From contig QANU01019034.1 in NCBI GenBank assembly GCA_003254905.1, forward strand, positions 124,001-188,000: a stretch of 64,000 nucleotides of DNA, in the 5' to 3' direction. Each line of letters opens with the position of its first letter. The stretch's first letter is position 1. Of the stretch, positions 24,121 to 37,443 are shown in pieces. This stretch comes from Nissolia schottii. Its lineage: Eukaryota; Streptophyta; Magnoliopsida; Fabales; Fabaceae. A program made the translations under genes and the position numbers. The notes under the pieces were generated by a model that was given only the letters and a program-made list of their open reading frames with translations, was not told the origin of the DNA and searched no databases.

Positions 24121-26834
24121 AATTTTTAGAGCGTAACGGTATGCCCGGAATATTTTTAGGACGTCCGGACATAAATAATTAATGACCAAACATGACCTAA
24201 ACCTCACTAAGGGCAAAATTGGAATTATGCTTGGCCAAGAGACCAAGAAAAGGCACGGCTGCCCTTTCCCCATGCAAAACCGAAAACACACACATAGAAG
24301 CACCAAGTTCTCTTATTTTCATCTCCTAAGTTTCCAAAGAGGAAAACCTAAGTTCCATAGCCAAAACCTCACCAAGTTCAAGCATTCATCTATGTTTTCA
24401 TCACTCTAGCTCACTCTTAAGTCCATAAAGAAGGCAAGCAAGGAGTAGTTGGTGAGTTTTCATCTCTTGGTGCAAAACCAAGCTTCCATAAGTTCAAGTT
24501 CTCTAATGATGCAAGTTTTCCATGTTAGGTCAAGGAGGTTCTAAGCAAGCAAACCAAGCTTGATTTCATTCTTTCCATCATCAAGACAAGCTCTTGGGGA
24601 AGTGGGTAACCCTAGTTCCTCACCTCTTTGATGGTGGATGAGTATTGTATGTTTGTATGTGCATAAATTGTGAATTGTGAGATTATGGGTATAATTGTTA
24701 GACATGATGTTAGGACGTAGGAAGATAATTCTGAAGGGTCTTGTGACCTGGATTAGATAGGATTTTTATGCTGGAATTATGTGTGAAACTCATGTAGGGT
24801 TCCATGGAAGATAAGGCATGAAAATGGAAGAGATGATGGTTTCAGGTTGCTTGTCTCGCACAGGCGCCGCTGAGCGGTCTCAGGCGCCGCTGAGCGAGAT
24901 GAAGCAACGTGGAAAGTGGAAAAGATATTTTTATTTAAGGCGGTTTGAGGATTCGAGATGGTGGCCCGCTGAGCGGTAAGCCTGTATCGCTGAGCGGACA
25001 GCTCCAAACCGCTGAGCGGACCATAGTTTCCGCTGAGCGGCTTGAGGGCCAAAATGTTTATGGAACCCCTTCATACTATGGTAATTGATGCTGTATGCTG
25101 ATTGATGGCTGAATGGTATGCACGTGTATGCTGTATGTTATGAATTAAGATGGACTATGCATGTTATGAGTAAATTATGCTGAAATCTGTTATATGCCAT
25201 GTATTCTGAGACACCTAGTTAAAGATATGATAATTAACTCTGAATTAAGACAAGATGCTAAAATGAACCATAGGGAACAAGTATGCCATGCTGCAGGTAC
25301 AAAATACTGAATTACTGCTGACCTAGGACCAATGCCCATACTGCTGAAATTATGGCTAAATGCCACATGCTGAAAAGGGCTAAATACCCCAATACTGAAA
25401 TTGGCTATATGCCACATACTGCTGAGGCCGTGATCATGAGAGCCACATGACAAACCCATTTCAGTAGGTCGGATAGACATACTGAAGATGGAAGCCCGCC
25501 ACAGGTGGTGTCGAGATGGCATACCTGGAGATGTGCGGTTACCACGCCTATGCATTGTCGTACGGGGGCAAGCTTAGGTGGGGGTACAATACCAGCCCAC
25601 TACCGAGGGGTCCCTAGGGGCACACGGCAGGTGGAAGCCCACCGCAGTAAGGTTTGGACAGTGTCGGCCTTTACTGAGGGTGTGAGGTTATTCTGTCATA
25701 TTAGTGTCACCAGGACATTACTATGGTGGGAATAACACCTATGCTGTTATGCTGCTGCATTCCATTATACTGTTGTATTAAGTTATGTTGTGAACTGCTG
25801 TTATTCTGTTACATTCTGCTGGACATGTTATGCTGCTTAGTCTGCTGGACATGTTATGCTGCTTATTCTGTCATGAGTATGTTAATGATTCCGTGATATG
25901 GATTCTGCTGAATTCTGTTATGTCTGTATTGAATGATGTGACGTTTATTCTGATGACTCTGTGATATATATTCTGCTGAACTTTGTCATGTTTACATTCT
26001 GCCAAATGCTGTTATGTTGAATTGAATGGTGAATGTATTCTGTAACGTATTCTGGTTATTCTGAATGTATATTTCTGCTGTTATGCCGTACCGTCAAGAG
26101 CACGCTCGAGACGGTTAAGTATATTCACGAACTGTTAATCAGCACGAGAATATAGTAAACAAGAGTAGTTCCCATGTCACCTGTTAATTCTGCTAAAGCT
26201 GTTCAGATAGGCAAGATAATAAACAGTAGGCTGATTAGTTTGTATGTTCACTAGAGATCTCTGAGCGGCCTGAAGTCCGACATAATCTGATGTACAACTC
26301 AGGAACTAAGGTTATTTCCACTGAGAACCTACCGTTCTCATCCCCCACTGTTTTATGACTTCAGGTACAGAAGAGGATGAATCATATTTTGAAGATGCAG
26401 AAGAGCCGCCAGCTGAGCCATGAGCGGCTAAGAGATAGATAGAGTGCTATGTTTTGCCAAGGGCTTACTGTGTAGCATTCCAGTAGTCCTTGTATTTTGA
26501 TGCTGTATCTGCTGGATGATGTATTTGATGTTTTGATCTATGTACATATTATGTATACAGTGATATGACTTTGTATGGTGGACCCATTGGGTGGATATTA
26601 TATGTTCTATTCCTCATTATGTTATTCGTTTTGTTATTATATTGGTTTATTCCACACGCATGGCTCTATTTTATTTTAATGTGATACAAGTACAAGTTTA
26701 AAACGGGTCCTTATTTTATGAGTAATGACTATTTTCAAAAGATAACTATGGACTAAGGTATTCCGACCAGGTAGACAACAACCTAGTGAGCTTTGTTTAC
26801 TACGTACGGGTAAACAGTTAGCTAGGGTGTTTCA
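24121..26834 (+). mobile_element. LTR-retrotransposon fossil nested in the MULE
   Basis: About 2.7 kb of sequence unlike the surrounding element interrupts it. It lacks the AATGTTTGCACA motif, has no coding domain, and is full of ATGCTG/TTATTCTG phrases and CCGCTGAGCGG palindromes. It probably ends at TTTCA near 26834, after which splice-like and coding sequence of the MULE resumes. The size and texture fit a long LTR of a Ty3/gypsy chromovirus (Tekay/Del type), either solo or partly hidden in the gap. The family is a guess. No gag or pol is seen in the visible part. It is younger than the MULE insertion that it interrupts. Confidence 0.5.
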
Positions 26835-26861
26835 ACTAACACTCTCCCTTGTCTCTACAAG

Positions 26862-28300
26862 GTCCTGTACTTCCACACAAAGAGCTTTGGGTCATTCAAC
26901 CTTCACGATGATCCACTCCCACCATGGATCCGGTATTGGACATATACCCGGATGAAGGATATGGTGAAGGCAGAGTAGAGCAGCGTAATGGTAAGCACGC
27001 TTATACATTACTATTTTATGTTATGATTATTCTTAACAGCTCCCTAACAGTTCATTTGGTGATTTATGTGTCAGGGAATAGTTAGTGTTGTTCTGTGAAG
27101 AACCAAAACGCTCAAAGGTAATCTAGATGCTAAGCCAGATGGCACGCCGAAAATGGTAAACAAACAAGAAAGTTGTGCGGGAAAGGCAGTGATGAATGTC
27201 TACAGCCGTCGGAGGCTTGTCAAGAAGGCATTTGTTGAGGCCTTGCACGAATCCCCCACCGACTTTGCTGACAAGGCTGCCATGACTACCATTGATGTTT
27301 GTCATGGCATGTTGTTGCTGGCGCAACATGGCGAGCTAGACGCCAATTAAAAAATGCCACTGCAGCATGATACACCACCTGCTGCAAAAGCCAACATGGC
27401 TGCTGCCATTTCATCCCTGTCATCCGCTGTTGTAGGCAGGCAAGTATTCTACTATTTAGTAATGTTTGTGCATATGTATACATAATGTTTGCATAAAGTT
27501 TTTCTGACATGATTTCTTCCATTTGTAGTCAACAGTGCAATGGTGTGGACGGCAACATTGCTGGTGAGCAATCACTAGACAATGTTGTCCAGCGAGTGGC
27601 CAACATGGCTGCTGCCGTTTCATCCCCACCAGTCGCTGCTGTAGAGAGGCAAATATTCAATTATTCAATAAAGTTTACACATGTGTGCGTGTAATGTTTG
27701 TGCATATGTATACATAATGTTTGCATAAAGTTTTTTTGACATGGTCTCTTCTATTTGCAGTCCACAGTGCGATGGTGTAGACGGCAACATTGCTGGTGAG
27801 CAATCACTAGACAACGTTGTCCAGTGGGTTGTGTCAGACATCCTCTGCGATGATGCTGACGACTTAGCCCTCCCGTTCTCTGTGGTGTTAATAGGTGCAC
27901 ACCCCATCAAGCCATCGCTCCCAACCCCCACCAACGAACCCCTGGGTGCTGAACAGCCAGCCATCGCTGCAACACCAAGCTTTGATCTGGGGATCGAAGC
28001 ACATCCCAGTTGCCGCCTGTTTCCCAGCCTGATCCCCCTCCACAACCTTCATATACACATGTGGACCGCATCTACCATTAGATGCTGGAAAAGAAAAGTG
28101 ATCAGAGTTCTGAGTTGGGGAACTTGATGAACCGACCTGATGTTTGGCTAACCTAGAGAGAAATCCGAAGCATGCAACCAAGGGCTCATATTGACACCGG
28201 GCTATGGCACTCTTTGTCTCTATTTCAATTATTTGATTTGTTTTAGGTTGTCATTAATGTGTGTGCATGTGCTCCTGTAAAGTTTGCATATCACCCCATA
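26862..28300 (+). pseudogene. Middle exons of the Ulp1-type gene
   Basis: After an acceptor CTCTACAAG an exon from 26862 reads VLYFHTKSFGSFNLHDDPLP, then PPWIRYWTYTRMKDM. It resembles the LYFHR...LPxIxxW segment before the linker in plant Ulp1-bearing element proteins. A stop follows in that frame, unless a donor at GATATG|GTGAAG is used. Further conserved-looking frames are at 27153-27347 (VYSRRRLVKKAFVEALHESP) and 27741-28127 (linker, low complexity). The exon chain cannot be joined with confidence, and the copy is probably decayed. Confidence 0.45.
27391..27828 (+). repeat. Tandem duplication of an exon-intron unit in the MULE
   Basis: Copy 1 (27391-27599) and copy 2 (27600-27828) share CCAACATGGCTGCTGCC at their starts, an intron-like stretch with AATGTTTGTGCATATG, and an exon-like stretch CGGCAACATTGCTGGTGAGC. 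The two differ by substitutions and a short length difference, which suggests an old event. It shows how the element's linker region can grow in the same manner as seen in the host ASI1-like gene. Confidence 0.8.
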
Positions 28301-28327
28301 TAATGTATGTGCTCCATTGTGTTTCAG

Positions 28328-29780
<1,453 letters not shown>

Positions 29781-29984
29781 GAGATAGTCGGGTTGGGGGA
29801 GAAAGTGTCTGTTTTTTGCAATACAATGGGTTTTTTTTTGGGTTTGTAACCATTTTTATTGTAAACACTTAAATAAATATATGAACAATCTTGTTTCGGC
29901 CACATAGCCTGCAATGTTTCAGTTTTTGTTTTTTTTTTATTAAGTTGTTGAAATGTTGAGAATGTCATTCGTGGCTTGATAATA

Positions 29985-31115
29985 ATGTTTGCACATATGT
30001 GCACTTAAAGTTTGCACATATGTGCACTTAAAGTTTGCACAGATGCGCACTTAATGTTTGCACATATGCACACTTAAAGTTTGTACTGTTGAGAATGTCA
30101 TGTGACTTGTTAGTAATGTTTGCACATATGTGCACTTAAAGTTTGCACATATGTCCACTTAAAGTTTTCACATATGCACTCTTCAAGTTTGTACAGTTGA
30201 GAATGTCATCTGTGGCTTGTTGATAATGTTTCCACATATGTCCACTTAAAGTTTGTACATATGCCCACTTAAAGTTTGTACTATATATGAGATTCCCATT
30301 CTTTTTTGCATTTGTGACATACATGTAATCATTACATCGCACCATCTAGTATTTAATCGTTGGAGTAAATAAAGATTCAATTTGTGTCAAAAAAAATGTA
30401 TACAATTTTGTGTGTGGTCTGTACATAATGTTTGTACATATGTCCAATTAATGTTTGCACTTATGCACACTTAAAGTTTATACTGCACATTAGGATCACC
30501 ATTTTCTGTGCATGTGACAGACGCATGTGGCCTTGTGGATAATGTTTACACATATGTCCACTTAATGTTTGCATTTATGCTTGTTTAAAGTTTGTACATT
30601 CTGCAACAAGTCATAATCTGCATTTTGTGCATTTGTGACAAATACGCACTGCTTATCACACCACCTATGGTTTATTCATGATGATATCTACCAAAAATGT
30701 ATCAAAATGTATAATATATATGCATTAATTGTTCAAGTTATTGGCGATGTGCCAAATTAAATGCACATCCTCTTTCTTGTGTATAAAGTTTGCACACATG
30801 TCCACTTAATGTTTGCACATAAGCCCATTTAAAGTTTGCACACTTTTGCAATACATCAAAATATGCATTTTTTGTGCATAAAAACACACTTAATGCATGT
30901 ATCAAGCCATATAATGTTTATTCATGATAATATCTAAACAATTGTGTCAAAAATGTTTACAATGTTTATGCTTTAATTGTTGAAATGTTGAGAATGTGCT
31001 AAAATGCACGTTCTCTTCCTTCACACATACAAATGTTGTTCTTGCGCATAATATTTGCACATATGTGTATTTAATGTTTGCGATTACGCCCAAATAAAGT
31101 TTGCACATTCTGTAA
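29985..31115 (+). repeat. 3' subterminal array of about 24 AATGTTTGCACA/AAAGTTTGCACA motifs
   Basis: I count about 24 copies of TAATGTTTGCACATATG / TAAAGTTTGCACATATG and close variants, roughly 22 bp apart within clusters. The clusters form higher-order units, with shared spacer phrases such as TGTTGAGAATGTCAT in the first part and CAAGTCAAAATCTGCATTTT in the later part. All read in the same direction on the plus strand, as in the 5' region. The role is probably binding of the transposase or a host factor; this is inferred. Confidence 0.9.
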
Positions 31116-31597
31116 CAAGTCAAAATCTGCATTTTTGTGCATAAAAAACGCTTAATGCATGTATTAAGCCATCTAATGTTTATATCTAAATGCAAATCAT
31201 AAACAAAAGCGCATAAGAATTTACCACATAGTCATGCATTGCTGCTTTTAATTTTGATGATTATATCTGTCGATATGAGCTCACGATTCTGCTTCTCTGT
31301 TAATGCTTTCTGCTGAGACGAACTCGCGATTTTGCTTCTCTTTTTGCTATGGAGAATTTTGAAACGATTTTGTTGAGATTTTGTTAAGAGAATCATGATG
31401 CAGAAATGATACAATTCTATTGCAAATTGATGCGATTTGAAAATAGGAAAATGCGCGTGGGAGTGCCTGTTTTTCAAATACGGAAAGTGAACAGTATTCC
31501 ATATTAATTGACAATAAAACTGTATAACCCAGTGGTGTATGTACGAGTGTATAAATATTGGGTGTACATGGAGTATTTTTGTTTTTATAATATGTCA

Positions 31598-31850
31598 AAA
31601 TGTGAGATTTTATACTAAACCACCATAAAAAGTGACAATTTATTAAAAAAATAAAAGAAAATGTAGTATAAATGCCATAAAATGTGACAATTTATTAAAG
31701 AATAAAAAACGACGATATAAATCACTACAAAACATGGCGATTTATCAAAAAAATAAAAAACAACATTATAAGTCACCATAAAATATAGCGATTTACCAAA
31801 ATAAAAAATATAAAACAATAGCATAAATTGTCACAAAATATGACAATTTT
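31598..31850. repeat. Tandem hairpin repeat with GGCGATTTAT-type units
   Basis: Four or five units of about 55-60 bp follow each other just outside the MULE's right target duplication. A unit reads roughly ATAAATCACCATAAAATATG, then GCGATTTATCAAAAAAATAA. The ends of the first half pair with the second (ATAAATCAC...GCGATTTAT), so each unit can fold. The core resembles the repeats at 19600-19910. Confidence 0.7.
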
Positions 31851-32279
31851 ATAAAAGAATACCATATTTTAATAACTTTTATAAAATTTTTACATTTTGA
31901 TATTAAATTATTTTTCGTCCCATATTCAAGTGTAATTTTAATTTTTAGCTTGTTAAGCTTTTAGGTGAGAATATTTAAAATTAATTATAGAATGTTAAAA
32001 GTAAGAAGTCTTACTTTCAATAATTGCCAAAATTAATTACGAGTATTCCAACTTAAAAATCACTCATTCCAAGTATTCTTACAAACTAATAACTATATAG
32101 TAAATGTATTTAAATTTTACATACTAAAAATTATATTAAAAAAATAAAGTAACACTATTGATTCAAGTAATATTATACTTGTTTCTTGTATAGCAATAGA
32201 CTCGAATCAAATCAAATTAAGCATAGTTTGATAGACTTCAAATAGTCATTTCAATAAAATAAACGTTGTGATGCCTTCA

Positions 32280-32793
32280 TGCTTAGTTCTGGTAGTGCAG
32301 GATATGGGGATCTGATTAGAGATGAATTAAGGAATTTTGTTTTAAGTTTCTCGATCAAACTGGGTTTGACATCCATTATCATAGTGGAGTTGTGGGGCAT
32401 TTTGTATATGCTAAATAGTGCTTGGCAAGGTGGGTTTCGGTAAGTGCGAGTTGACTGCGATTCTCAAAGTGCTATTAAGCTTATTTAGAATTGTCATAAT
32501 CACTTACATCTAGTTGCCTCGATTATAACTCGTATTCGTGAGCTCTTATCCAAGAATTGTCTGGTGCATCTACAACATGTTTTTAGGGAATCCAACCTAG
32601 TTGCTGATTGTCTTGCTTATCTGAGTCACAATCTCCCCTTTTTCGATATCGCTTATTTTGACGTAACCCCAACGGCTACTCGCACAGCTACTTTTGAATG
32701 ATCTGATTCAAATTGTTTGGCCTAGTGGGAGGTAGTTCTTTTTGTTTTCTTTTTGGGCTTTAGTCCCTTTGTCTACAAAAAAAATAAAATAAA
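32280..32793 (+). mobile_element. LINE 3' fragment with RNase H-like domain
   Basis: Translation in one frame gives an RNase H (RVT_3)-like segment: FSIKLGLTSIIIVELWGILY, VRVDCDSQSAIKLI, then LVHLQHVFRESNLVADCLAY. The active-site-like residues are D in VDCDS, E in IVELWG, and D in NLVADCLA. Two stops interrupt it (after GGFR and after AIKLI), so it is dead. It ends with GGGCTTTAGTCCCTTTGT and an A-rich tail at 32775-32793, typical of plant L1-type elements. The rest of the element is absent, consistent with 5' truncation. Confidence 0.75.
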
Positions 32794-32799
32794 AGTTCT

Positions 32800-35170
32800 T
32801 TTTCATGTGCCTAGTAGGATAAATCTCTCATCTTATTAAATTCTTTTACTTTTGACATTTTTTAAAACTAAATTCATCAAATTTTGTCATCATTTCATAT
32901 TTTATATGATCTAGACAAATTTTTCATTAGTCAAATAATTGAAAGAGCTAACTTATAAGAGGTTTTGAGATTTACGGATCATTTAAATTTATAATGCATA
33001 TTTTCACAAATATTGTATTAAAAACTATTAATTTATTATTTTAGATTATATAACACATCAATATGTCATATTATATCATTAAATAAAGATAAAATTTAAT
33101 GAATTTAATTCTAAAAATTATTAAAAGTAAAAAAATAATAAAAAGTAATATTTATCCTCGTATCACCTAAAATAAAATAAAATAAAAATAAAATAGGAAA
33201 GGCAACTCAAAAGGGTTTGTGATGAAACACTAATATTGGGGAACCCTTTAATCAATCCAACCATGCTGCTGCTGCTCCAGCTCATATAGGGTGGGGCCCT
33301 CTGTGTTGGGTGACAGTAGCATCCTTTGTATTTTCATGCACAAGAATGGTATCTAATCATACCACGGTTTTTCTGTTGGAGAAACTGAAAAGAATCTCGT
33401 ATTTCCTTTATCCTCTGTGTGCGCTGTGGTGAGTAACTGGCAACTTATATTACATAGTGGCAAGGTTTGGGGGAATCTGCCCCTTCTCCCTTTCTCAATA
33501 GGCTACACTGTATAGTCTGTATTGGGGCCAATAACACAACTCCAATTTAATTAGCCTTTAATTCCTACCAAATCACAAACCTAATTTTGTGATTTATACA
33601 TGAAAGGTACTCGATGATTGGTACCCATTACATAGTTTTCATTATAATTAAATTGTTGAATATTAGTATAAGGTGTATTTGTTTTTTACAAAGTGTGTAG
33701 GAAAATGCATCCAAACAAGTTGCAGTCATGTAACATAAACAAGGACATTGATTTGATTTTGACGTAGTTGTGTCATATTTTTCTTCAGTTATCATCAGAG
33801 ATTAATTATTATTATTATTTGGATTCTCCGCATGAATTGATTGTTTTGTCCATTATATTGGGCCATTTCATGCTTATTTTCTTCGTCTATATCAAAATTA
33901 TATGATTGAGGTAAGCTAATGGTCAAGTGGACATAAAAACCATCTTGATTTTTTTATAACCACGCCCCTTATCTTCTTTTTTAAAACTAAAGACACGTAA
34001 TTCCAGCTATAGTGTATACAACAGATACGTCCATTAATATATACAAATTAAAATGTTCCACATGGACTTTCAAAATTAAATAATCATATCCTTATTTATA
34101 AACAAAATATTTATTAATTTGAAGATGAGAACAAAAACTAATTACATGGACAAATTAGTAATATATGTTTGGTGCATACTGAACCATATTCTGTACTAAA
34201 TACCATACTTTGGTGCAATTACACATATACGTATAATTTCCTTTGGGGAGAAAAAAAATAATAAAGATGACAGAATTTCTGTTCTGGTATGATAATAAAG
34301 ATGAATATAATTTGCTCTGGTATGGGTAGGTAGGTTCCATGAGCTATATCATATTATATGGTTATATAGATGAATCTCTGGCTTTGTGTATTCTAATTCC
34401 AAAGGTGATTATTCTAAACCTTGCTGGAATCAAGCAAATAATAATGGTAGATAAGAGGGAAAAGGCAAATTAAAGTCAAATGAGTACTATATTAAAAAAG
34501 AATTTTGAGGTGGTGTCAGAATGAGGCAGTTTTTCAACCCTGGCATATTATTTTCTTTTCCATTTCCAATGCTCAAAGTTTCAAACTAGCACAAAAACAA
34601 TCTTTGACATATACAAACAAACAAGATTGAGCTGTACAGATATTACAATCTAATCAAGGAGATACTTTAGCACATACATATTATATATATACAATCTTAT
34701 TTTTAATTCCCCGTCTGGCTCTAGCCGTAAAAAAAATAACAATGAAACAATGATACCATTGGAAAACATTTTGCTTTTCATTAACTAATTATATGTTTTT
34801 CTCTTTCCTTGTCAAGGCAAACAAGAAGGTAAACAATGCAGCCAACTTGCGCCAAAGAGAGAGTATGTGTGTCTTTGTGTGTGGTCCCCGCTAATTTGGT
34901 CATAGTAAGCCTTTTACAGCCACCAACTGCTGTGATATATAATTTCACCAGAGCAGGCCTGTAAGCACACTCCTACCTGTTTGGATAGTTGCGCTTTGAA
35001 CCGGTTACATTATTGTAATATTCTTCATAAGATAATGTTCTTAGTAAAAGACACATACAATAAAATAATTCCAGAGCAAAAGTTTAGATTTCTATTGTGA
35101 GGGGTTGTTTCTCTTGCACGTCTTCAACAATCAACATATATATACATATAGCATAAATTGTTTCATCTTA
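32800..35170. other. AT-rich intergenic sequence
   Basis: No gene is recognised on either strand. A slightly GC-richer stretch at 33230-33560 contains no convincing frame. The TAATTATTATTATTATTT repeat near 33805 is a simple repeat. Confidence 0.5.
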
Positions 35171-35173
35171 TAA

Positions 35174-36090
35174 TTACTTGGTGACAGTGGCATCACCTTG
35201 TCTCAAGGCTGCAATTTCTTCATGAAGGTCGGCAATCCGGAGAAGATCATCTTGTGAAAACCGTTCTTTAATCTCGTTCCAAACTTCAGAAGCTTTGTCA
35301 AGCCACAATATGCTTTGAGCGATGGATGCATCTATGGCTCGAATGATCCATGATAGGATCATGTGGTTACACCTCTCCCACTGGTTGTATAGAATAGAAT
35401 CAGGAGTTGGCATGGGAATGGAGCCATCGATGCACTTGACTTTATTCTTCAAGAGGAGGGCCATGCGCATCACGCGCGACCAGCCATGGCAATTTGCACC
35501 ATTGAGGGGGGTTGAGACCAAGATTAGGGAAGGGTTTTCATTTGGGTGGAGGTAATAGGGAGACACATGGTCGTTTGTAGGGCCAGAATTGCTAACCTGC
35601 AAATTTGTAGAGGAAGATTCATGGACAACATTCGCCGCCATGGAAAGAGAATTGATCGCAAGAAAACCTTAGGAAATTGAAGAAATCACAAATATTCAGG
35701 AAGCTCTGAATATGGTGCAGGAGACAGAATGAAGAATCCTCAGTACAAATTGAAGAATTGCAGAGAAATAGTACTGCAATGAAGAAAGCGATGCAAGATC
35801 GAAGAAGATCAGGGAGCAGAAGCGATGAAGAAGCGAAGGATACCATGATAAACTTGTGCAGCAAGTAGTCAAATCCATCAAGAAAGAAAGGGAAAGTAGA
35901 ATTTGGTTGTATAAATACCAATCTATAATGTATTTGGGAGAGTAGAACAAAGCTTATGTATTTCAAAAGCTTATGTATTTGGGAGAAGTAGAACAAAACT
36001 TATGTATTTCGAAAGCTCTAGTCCCACATTGGTTAGATCACAAACCTTTTAAAAACTCTAATAAAGGTTTTAAGATATTCAAATGAGTGA
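35174..36090 (-). mobile_element. Ty1/copia retrotransposon fossil, 5' part
   Basis: On the minus strand an open frame of 155 codons (35641-35174) matches the copia-type gag N-terminal region: HPNENPSLILVSTPLNGANC, then SWIIRAIDASIAQSILWLD and the VWNEIKERFSQ segment. About 200 bp upstream, near 35844-35837, lies TGGTATCC, which resembles the initiator-Met-tRNA primer binding site of copia elements. Sequence between it and about 36090 may be part of the left LTR. Only this 5' part is present, so the element is a broken remnant. Confidence 0.75.
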
Positions 36091-37443
36091 GTGTATCTTA
36101 ATTACTGTTGGTGGAGTTTATTTATAACGTGAATATGTCTAAAAATGATATAATAAATTTGTACTTATACACAAAATTCTCCTTAAATGAATAACTTTAT
36201 CTTTTACTAAATTTTTTGACACTTGCAATACTTAAGGAAAAAAAAATTAGAGGGCAGACCTGAGGCCCATTAATTTAGCCCATCAGAATTATCAGCCCCA
36301 GCCCTCTAAAAACCCTGTTCACGTTGGGCTTGGGTCGGGTACCCTCGGGTTAGCCCAAGCGCACAACCTTCTCTCATTCTGCATCTCTGGTCTCCCGCTC
36401 ACGATTCTCAATCCACAAAGCCTAAAACTCTCTGATCTCAATCGCTCCCAACTCACAAGTGTGCGCCACTATCTCTGAACGCATCTCGACCATCGCCGTC
36501 GTGTCGCGCCGTTGCTTCACGCTGCCATCCCTCCGTGTCGGCGAGGTCGCGTTTCGCTCCAATCAGGTGCATTTTGATTTCCGTTCTGTGATTATCTTTT
36601 CCCCCTTTTAGTTTCTCGTGGCTTTTTGGGGAGTTTTCTTGTTGCATGTTTTGTATACTGCAACCCTCTGTGTTTCTCTGATTTGGGCTTCATTTCATTT
36701 TCGCCTTTTCTGATTTCACTCTTCTCTCTTCTTTTCTCTCTTGTAGTATTTCTCCTGTCTCTTTGTTCTGCTGCTAACCCTGCATCACTCTTTGTTATAG
36801 CAGCAAAAATGTGTGTTTGTGTGAAGGGACTTTGCTAGAAAAATAGTATTGTTGGTGATTGGGACTTCAATCTGACGCCTCAGGGCTTCTGCTGCTGCTG
36901 GGATTTCTCTGTTTCAGCTATGTGAAGTGATTAGCAAAAGAAAAAGAGAAGCTAAATAGCTTCAGTACACAAAAATTAAAATGCTAATTATTTACAGTAT
37001 ATAAACAATTTTTTATTAGAATTTGGATAATGGAAACTAGCTATGGTCAATTGGTCATGCATATATTCCAAACAAACAAGACTAGTTTCGTTTCTGGGCT
37101 GCCTTGGATTCTTCTGAATTGTGCCGTTTTTCTTGACCATGTTTGAAACTTGTTGGTTAGTGGTTAATTTGATCTGAAATTGATGGATAGTGAATGGAGA
37201 TCTGCCCTTGGTTAACAAGCATATCACATTGTTTTTGACATATCTCCATTTTGACTAAGATGGATTTGTACCCATAATTTAAAAAAAAAAATGTGGAATG
37301 CCTTGAGTCACATTTCAAATTCCTTTTACCCTCTTTTTTCATACTCTGATCATTTTCCCTCTTTCTATTTCCCCATTGGTTTCAGTAACAGGGTATTTTC
37401 CTACAGGCTGCATCAGTTGTAGAGATTTTTCATTTCCGCCAAA

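Noticed and set aside
23056-24306. Long frames across the undetermined bases
   Set aside because: They exist only because the gap has no stop codons; only the first part (23062-23320) has coding character.
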